Source: Aulostomus chinensis
Lineage: Eukaryota; Chordata; Actinopteri; Syngnathiformes; Aulostomidae
Reading direction: 5' to 3'
Length of the DNA: 64,000 bases
NCBI GenBank assembly: GCA_037954235.1
Contig: JBBMOA010000004.1
Span: 9,180,099 to 9,244,098 of the forward strand
The notes beneath the pieces are model-generated. The model was not told the origin of the DNA. It searched no databases and saw only the letters and a program-made list of their open reading frames with translations. How positions within the stretch are numbered: position 1 is the first letter of the stretch; every line of letters begins with the position of its first letter. A program made the position numbers and the translations under genes. Positions 56,943 to 64,000 of this stretch are shown here, in pieces.

Positions 56943-59166
56943 AAACATCACATCCCTGACACGCACCGTAGCGGCTAACATCAGAGCGGCTAACATCACA
57001 TCCCTGACACGTACCCCAGCGGCTAACATCAGAGCGGCTAACATCACATCCCTGACACGCACCGTAGCGGCTAACATCAGAGCGGCTAACATCACATCCC
57101 TGACACGTACCCCAGCGGCTAACATCAGAGCGGCTAACATCACATCCCTGACACGTACCCCAGCGGCTAACATCAGAGCGGCTAACATCACATCCCTGAC
57201 ACGCACCGTAGCGGCTAACATCAGAGCGGCTAACATCACAGCCCTGACACGCACCGTAGCGGCTAACATCAGAGCGGCTAACATCACAGCCCTGACACGC
57301 ACCGTAGCGGCTAACATCAGAGCGGCTAACATCACATCCCTGACATGCACCGTAGAGGCTTATATCAGAGCGGCTAACATCACATCCCTGACACGTACTG
57401 TAGCGGCTAACATCAGAGCGGCTAACATCAGAGCGGCTAACATCACATCCCTGACACGCACCGTAGCGGCTAACATCAGAGCGGCTAACATCACAGCCCT
57501 GACACGCACCGTAGCGGCTAACATCAGAGCCGCTAACATCACATCCCTGACACGTACCGTAGTGGCTAACATCAGAGCGGCTAACATCAGAGCGGCTAAC
57601 ATCACATCCCTGACACGCACCGTAGCGGCTAACATCAGAGCGGCTAACATCACAGCCCTGACACGCACCGTAGCGGCTAACATCAGAGCGGCTAACATCA
57701 CAGCCCTGACACGCACCGTAGCGGCTAACATCAGAGCGGCTAACATCACATCCCTGACACGCACCGTAGAGGCTTATATCAGAGCGGCTAACATCACATC
57801 CCTGACACGTACTGTAGCGGCTAACATCAGAGCGGCTAACATCAGAGCGGCTAACATCACATCCCTGACACGTACCGTAGTGGCTAACATCAGAGCGGCT
57901 AACATCAGAGCGGCTAACATCACATCCCTGACACGCACCGTAGCGGCTAACATCAGAGCGGCTAACATCACATCCCTGACACGCACCGTAGCGGCTAACA
58001 TCAGAGCGGCTAACATCACATCCCTGACACGTACCCCAGCGGCTAACATCAGAGCGGCTAACATCACATCCCTGACACGTACCCCAGCGGCTAACATCAG
58101 AGCGGCTAACATCACATCCCTGACACGCACCGTAGCGGCTAACATCAGAGCGGCTAACATCACAGCCCTGACACGCACCGTAGCGGCTAACATCAGAGCG
58201 GCTAACATCACAGCCCTGACACGCACCGTAGCGGCTAACATCAGAGCGGCTAACATCACATCCCTGACACGCACCGTAGAGGCTTATATCAGAGCGGCTA
58301 ACATCACATCCCTGACACGTACTGTAGCGGCTAACATCAGAGTGGCTAACATCAGAGCGGCTAACATCAGAGCGGCTAACATCACATCCCTGACACGCAC
58401 CGTAGCGGCTAACATCAGAGCGGCTAACATCACAGCCCTGACACGCACCGTAGCGGCTAACATCAGAGCCGCTAACATCACATCCCTGACACGTACCGTA
58501 GTGGCTAACATCAGAGCGGCTAACATCAGAGCGGCTAACATCACATCCCTGACACGCACCGTAGCGGCTAACATCAGAGCGGCTAACATCACAGCCCTGA
58601 CACGCACCGTAGCGGCTAACATCAGAGCGGCTAACATCACAGCCCTGACACGCACCGTAGCGGCTAACATCAGAGCGGCTAACATCACATCCCTGACACG
58701 CACCGTAGAGGCTTATATCAGAGCGGCTAACATCACATCCCTGACACGTACTGTAGCGGCTAACATCAGAGCGGCTAACATCAGAGCGGCTAACATCACA
58801 TCCCTGACACGTACCGTAGTGGCTAACATCAGAGCGGCTAACATCAGAGCGGCTAACATCACATCCCTGACACGCACCGTAGCGGCTAACATCAGAGCGG
58901 CTAACATCACAGCCCTGACACGCACCGTAGCGGCTAACATCAGAGCGGCTAACATCACATCCCTGACACGCACCGTAGCGGCTAACATCAGAGCGGCTAA
59001 CATCAGAGCGGCTAACATCACATCCCTGACACGCACCGTAGCGGCTAACATCAGAGCGGCTAACATCACAGCCCTGACACGCACCATAGCAGCTAACATC
59101 AGAGCGGCTAACATCACAGCCCTGACACGCACCGTAGCGGCTAACATCAGAGCGGCTAACATCATG
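56943..59166. repeat. 48-bp minisatellite with 15-bp insertions and higher-order structure
   Basis: About 2.2 kb of tandem units reading AANIRAANITSLTRTV in one plus-strand frame. The basic unit is 48 bp. Some units carry an extra 15 bp (gcggctaacatcaga). A variant with GAGGCTTATATC marks positions near 57355, 57770, 58275 and 58705, giving a higher-order period of about 414-510 bp. Unit lengths are multiples of three and lack stops, so an 810-codon plus-strand frame and several minus-strand frames stay open. No splice signals, domain or start context suggest a gene. Confidence 0.93.
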
Positions 59167-59310
59167 GCCTCCAGCTCTTCAGAATAACTAGGATAACAGT
59201 GTGTGTGTGTGTGTGTGTGTGAGACCCACCCCCGAAAGTTAAACACATGGGTTTGAGTCACCATGACATCTCCTTATGTAAGCTTGCTCACACTCACTCA
59301 CACACACACA

Positions 59311-59346
<36 letters not shown>

Positions 59347-60820
59347 CGAACACACACACACAGAGCAAGTGTTAATAACATCTTCCAGAGAAGAAGAGGG
59401 AGGATGTGTAAACCTTTAATTAGTGCTAAAAGTCAGTCAGACTGACAACGTCTCAGAGTGCGAAGAGCAGATGGGACAACGCGGCGGCTCTGTAATCAAC
59501 CAGCCCAGGACACAAACCGTCACATCAGCTGCAACCCTGAACACAGCTGCACCACAGAGCGCCGGGACCAGTCCAGCTGACATAAGCAGCCAGTGGTAGA
59601 ACCATGCAGGTCATGGCGAGGGAGCAGACATGTTGATGATGCGTTTGTCATGTGACTGAGACTGCGGGTCAGCTCCAGTACTCAGGGTCAAATTAAAAGA
59701 GGTCATGAACTAGTCAATGATTTTGCAGCGCCATTATTTTTTGCCAATCCCCGCCTCCTGCATGGTCGAAGCTCCGCCCCTCTCTTTGACCACACGTCAA
59801 CAGAGCAATACTTCAACCGAAAGTGTATTTTGTCTTCCAAGTACTCACTGATCAGTCTTGAGCTGACACCTGACGACCTGGACCTGCATTCTGGAAGAAG
59901 TGATGAAGGACCCTGCAGTAAAAGGTACAACTGATCTAGAAGTGCTGCTGTTCACACAGAAGAGTTGGATCTGCATTTCTGGATGCTTGAGTTTGGAAAG
60001 AAAAGTAGAACTTTAATAGGACTAATTAAACATCACATCGGAATAACGAGGCGAAAGAGCTCTGAATCCCACCAGACCTGCCGAGTAATTAAGACGAACC
60101 TGCTCCTGTGTGTTTTCACTTAAGATAAAGCAGCCAAGAGGAGCGACGCCTCCAGAGAATCTGGAAATGTGGGATCCAATCCCAGTGAGAGGAGGACGTG
60201 GACGCCAGCAGAGTCTCACACATTCGCACAAGGTGGTGGTTTAAAAATGGCCACGCGTAGTTTCTGACAGCCAACAACGCTGCGCTCTGCTTCCACCATA
60301 TTGTGTTCTTTCCTCCCTCAAATGACCAGAATCTGATTCACTACACACAAAGCAAAGAGCTGAGCCCCTGCACCCCCGTCCCTCGTTAGTCTCCACCATG
60401 TTGAGCAAAGCGCCTGTTATGCTAATGAGGTCTTTATTTAAAGCGGCAATTTGCACATTTTTCTGTGTCAACAACCTTCAGAACACACACCCGCCGCCAT
60501 GTGCCGCACTGCTCTGACATCATTCACCTCATTACCATGCAAATGTAAGCATCCTAATGTAGCAACATGGAATGAGCTCATCGCCGTGCTGTGGGGAGAT
60601 CGCAGGCGGGAGGGAGACGCCTCCAGAGCTGCCACAGGTGACATCACGGAGGGAGGCGTGGCCCGAGGGATCCAGGCAACACATTTTGAACCAACTTGGG
60701 TGGAGTGCTGGTTCTGAACACGTCTATCAACTCACCTTTGACACTGTTTTATGGATTTGATGTACTGTGAATGAAGTGTTTTTTAAATCGGACATACTGG
60801 AAAACATGTTCGCCGGAACG
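59167..60820. other. Intergenic, no gene recognised
   Basis: (GT)n at 59201-59221 and CACG/CA words at 59298-59362. Otherwise ordinary sequence with no exon I can support. Confidence 0.6.
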
Positions 60821-60825
60821 ACGTA

Positions 60826-61110
60826 TCTGTGGGGCGGCCCGGTGGAGCAGTGGTCCTCCCTGTGGCCCCCATCAAGAAGGTTGTGGGTGGAGCAGTGGTC
60901 CTCACTGTGGCCCCCAGCAAGAAGGTTGTGGGTGGAGCCCCGGCTGCAGCACGGGGTCTTTCTGGGTGAGTCTCCATGTTCTCCCTGTTCCTGCTGGGTT
61001 CTCTCTGGTACTCCAGCTTCCTCCACAGTCCAAAGACATCAAGAGGGACCAGGTTAATCCAGACTCTAAATTGACCGTAGGCGTGGCTGGGAGAGCCAAT
61101 GGTTGTCAAC
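60826..61110 (+). mobile_element. Teleost dispersed repeat (GGCCCGGTGGAGCAGTGG family), full-length copy with internal duplication
   Basis: It begins GGGGCGGCCCGGTGGAGCAG. It continues with CAAGAAGGTTGTGGGTGGAG, GGGGTCTTTCTGGGTGAGTC, CCATGTTCTCCCTGTTCCTG, CTCTGGTACTCCAGCTTCCT, CCACAGTCCAAAGACATCA and CTCTAAATTGACCGTAGGCG. This is the well-known order of a very common dispersed repeat in fish genomes. A 45-bp internal segment (gtggtcctc to aagaaggttgtg) is present twice in tandem (about 60843-60932). It is non-coding; the frames through it on both strands are spurious. Confidence 0.75.
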
Positions 61111-61827
61111 ACATTTGACAACAAATCTGCTGATGGAGGCTCCGACAGGACAGGAAGGTCAACTGGCTGCTTTAAGACTTGTTTTGACTGGAAACACTTA
61201 TTAACGTGTACAATTGGTGGGGAAACACCCACCCACGCGCAGGTGGTTACTTCACCCTCAGCGAGCAGCGAGAACGGGTGGGTGCCTGCAGTTCCAGTGC
61301 CATGTTGTTGTTTTTTTTGGTACATCCTTTCCCTACAACACACACATCCTCTCAGCAGCGGAGGGAAGAGCATCACATCAACACACAGCTGCAAACAGCA
61401 GCAGGCCTCAATTTTGCTGTCAGTGGAGAACCGTATCTCTTGAGCTACATTATAACACGGTTCCGTTAACAGCACAGTTAAAACCAGGAGGTTCCATCAC
61501 GTATCCGGTGGACGGGTGACCACGACATGGCGTTTGTCTTTCTTCGATGCACCCAACCAGCTTAAAAAAGGCTAAACTAGGCTGAATAAAATCTAGACTC
61601 AAGGAGAACCAACAAACAAGGTCCTGAGTGGTTGTGTGTGTGTGTGTGTTTGCATGTGCATGTGTGTGTGTGTTTGCATGTGCGTGTCTCCGGGTTATCC
61701 AGTCAACCAACCTTGAATTGCCTTCAAATATAATCACACGCCGTGCTAAACATACACGCACATACAGACACAGACACACACTAACACACACAAAGCTGGT
61801 AGCTGCAAAAAATGTCTCTTGGCAGCT

Positions 61828-61878
<51 letters not shown>

Positions 61879-62604
61879 GCACACACACACACACTATTCC
61901 AGTTATTTGTTACAGAAGAATAAAGAAGTTCCTCGAATGAAAACCCATTCGTTCCCTCACAAATGTGGATCTTTAAAAACCTCATTAGCAGTCAAACACC
62001 TCGACAACTTTTGCTGACTTAATCCAGATGATCTCCGTTTAGCCTGAAACACACGGCGCCCTCGGCCGCGGCTCCGAGCCCTCACACAAACGCTTTCATC
62101 AGTGTAAACAGTCAAGCGAAGTTTGACTTCAACTCCTGATGGAGATTCTTCCTCAGGGATGAAAAGCAAAGTTTACCCACAACAATCTCGTTGTAGCTCT
62201 GCAGACATTCAAACAGATAAACGCCACTGATGCTGGGGGGGGTGAGGGGGGCGGGCGGGGGGGGTGATGAGTGACTGGATACTGGAGAATTTATGGAAAA
62301 CAACCCAGAGCTACAAGATGTAACATGTTGAGACGTCGACCACTAGAACCACTGTCAGGGGAAAGGACCAATCAGAGGGCTTCCGTCTCTACCCCCTATT
62401 AGCTTCACTCTGACACCGCTGCCATCAGCAGAATGACATCACCAGACTGCATCCATTCATTCTTTACTGCGCAGAAATCTTCTCTTTGTCAAAGACCACT
62501 GGGGCTGCTGGGTAGTGGAGTATCAAACTGCAATAAAAGCTGCATGCAGTCAAAAAAGTATCTATATTATCTATTGATTAAAATTTTTAAAAGTCTGTTT
62601 GTTC
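61111..62604. other. Intergenic, no gene recognised
   Basis: GT words at 61632-61690 and a CA tract at 61831-61893. No exon, RNA or intact element was seen. A G-run (ggggggg) lies at 62236-62265. Confidence 0.6.
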
Positions 62605-62772
62605 CAGTGGTCCTCCCTGTGGCCCCCCAGCAAGAAGGTTGTGGGTGGAGCCCCGGCTGCAGCACGGGGTCTTTCTGGGTGAGTCTCCATGTTCTCCCTG
62701 TTCCTGCTGGGTTCTCTCTGGTACTCCAGCTTCCTCCACAGTCCAAAGACATCAAGAGGGGACCAGGTTAAT
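62605..62772 (+). mobile_element. Teleost dispersed repeat, second partial copy
   Basis: Almost identical to 60895-61055 of the first copy, from CAGTGGTCCTCCCTGTGGCC to AGAGGGGACCAGGTTAATC. It lacks the 5' start and the CTCTAAATTGACCGTAGG end, where the 53-bp minisatellite begins instead. Confidence 0.75.
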
Positions 62773-63920
62773 CTGGTGTTTACTGGTGGATCTGATGTAG
62801 AACTGAACCTCCACCATCCACCAGTCTGGTGTTTACTGGTGGATCTGATGTAGAACTGAACCTCCAACATCCACCAGTCTGGTGTTTACTGGTGGATCTG
62901 ATGTAGAACTGAACCTCCACCATCCACCAGTCTGGTGTTTACTGGTGGATCTGATGTAGAACTGAACCTCCAACATCCACCAGTCTGGTGTTTACTGGTG
63001 GATCTGATGTAGAACTGAACCTCCAACATCCACCGGTCTGGTGTTTACTGGTGGATCTGATGTAGAACTGAACCTCCACCATCTACCGGTCTGGTGTTTA
63101 CTGGTGGATCTGATGTAGAACTGAACCTCCACCATCCACCAGTCTGGTGTTTACTGGTGGATCTGATGTAGACCTGAACCTCCACCATCCACCAGTCTGG
63201 TGTTTACTGGTGGATCTGATGTAGAACTGAACCTCCACCATCCACCAGTCTGGTGTTTACTGGTGGATCTGATGTAGACCTGAACCTCCACCATCCACCA
63301 GTCTGGTGTTTACTGGTGGATCTGATGTAGAACTGAACCTCCACCATCCACCGGTCTGGTGTTTACTGGTGGATCTGATGTAGAACTGAACCTCCACCAT
63401 CCACCGGTCTGGTGTTTACTGGTGGATCTGATGTAGAACTGAACCTCCACCATCCACCAGTCTGGTGTTTACTGGTGGATCTGATGTAGACCTGAACCTC
63501 CACCATCCACCAGTCTGGTGTTTACTGGTGGATCTGATGTAGACCTGAACCTCCAACATCCACCAGTCTGGTGTTTACTGGTGGATCTGATGTAGAACTG
63601 AACCTCCAACATCCACCGGTCTGGTGTTTACTGGTGGATCTGATGTAGAACTGAACCTCCACCATCCACCAGTCTGGTGTTTACTGGTGGATCTGATGTA
63701 GAACTGAACCTCCAACATCCACCGGTCTGGTGTTTACTGGTGGATCTGATGTAGAATTGAACCTCCAGCATCCACTGCTCTGGTGTTTACTGGTGGATCT
63801 GATGTAGAACTGAACCTCCACCATCCACCAGTCTGGTGTTTACTGGTGGATCTGATGTAGAATTGAACCTCCAGCATCCACTGCTCTGGTGTTTACTGGT
63901 GGATCTGATGTAGACCTGAA
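62773..63920. repeat. 53-bp minisatellite continuing from a dispersed repeat
   Basis: About 21-22 units, each containing TCTGGTGTTTACTGGTGGAT, CTGATGTAGAACTGAACCTC and CACCATCCACCAG. Variants (AACATC for ACCATC, GACCTG for GAACTG, CCGG for CCAG) are scattered along the array. The last units are more diverged (AGCATCCACTGC). The first unit abuts the truncated dispersed repeat with no spacer. Confidence 0.94.
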
Positions 63921-64000
63921 CCTGCTGATATCTCCAGCTGCTGGAACCACACTCCTGGTTTCAGGTCTCTAGCGGTTTACTCTGCGTTTGTCTTCTTTTT

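Noticed and set aside
56755..59187. 810-codon open frame as a novel repetitive protein gene
   Set aside because: It is a tandem satellite whose unit is a multiple of three. Comparable frames are open on the opposite strand, the start has no promoter or splice context, and unit changes look like satellite drift.
62433..62870. Open frames through the dispersed repeat at 62605 and its partner at 60771-61118
   Set aside because: The same frame appears in both copies because the repeat itself is conserved. The element is known as a non-coding dispersed repeat.

Overview
The window is nuclear DNA of a ray-finned fish, most likely a compact percomorph-type genome. Genes are split by GT-AG introns, many only 75-1500 bp long. 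CA/GT microsatellites and minisatellites are everywhere, and there is a copy of a common teleost 'cccggtggagcagtgg' dispersed repeat. Four vertebrate genes can be assembled exon by exon. Each assembled reading frame is a whole number of codons from Met to stop, which supports the splice choices.

Layout. 1-1121: tetranucleotide satellite and upstream sequence. 1126-16744 (+): shank3, 25 coding exons, 1715 codons, a postsynaptic scaffold with SPN, ankyrin, SH3, PDZ, proline-rich and SAM regions. 16745-20600: probable long 3' UTR, with an AATAAA at 20551. 20640-22190: decayed Ty3/gypsy-like retrotransposon on the minus strand, with its parts out of order. 22648-27348 (+): tymp (thymidine phosphorylase), 9 coding exons, 445 codons. 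27853-29420 (-): lsm8 (U6 snRNA Sm-like protein), 4 exons, 96 codons, convergent with tymp. 29421-34803: gene-poor, with a duplicated block and simple repeats; it may include the grip1 3' UTR. 34804-54102 (-): grip1, 25 coding exons, 1145 codons, a seven-PDZ scaffold. 54103-54600: grip1 5' UTR and promoter area. 54600-64000: no recognised gene, but two large minisatellites (48-bp unit at 56.94-59.17 kb, 53-bp unit at 62.77-63.93 kb) and two copies of the dispersed teleost repeat.

Functionally, shank3 and grip1 are both scaffolds of the excitatory synapse: SHANK3 links Homer/mGluR and GKAP, and GRIP1 binds the AMPA-receptor GluA2/3 tails. tymp and lsm8 between them are housekeeping genes for nucleoside salvage and spliceosomal U6 RNA. 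shank3 and tymp are also near neighbours in human 22q13.33. There is no operon logic here; the genes are independent transcription units.

I found no novel gene system. The most unusual structure is an approximately 25-copy minisatellite in a grip1 intron. Its repeat unit is the last bases of a grip1 coding exon plus the 5' splice site, so the intron holds a long ladder of decoy donors. Also notable are a matched pair of intronic elements with expanded GCTAGC-rich arrays, a minisatellite growing directly out of the end of a dispersed element, a coding minisatellite in shank3, and CA/GT tracts set right against many splice sites.
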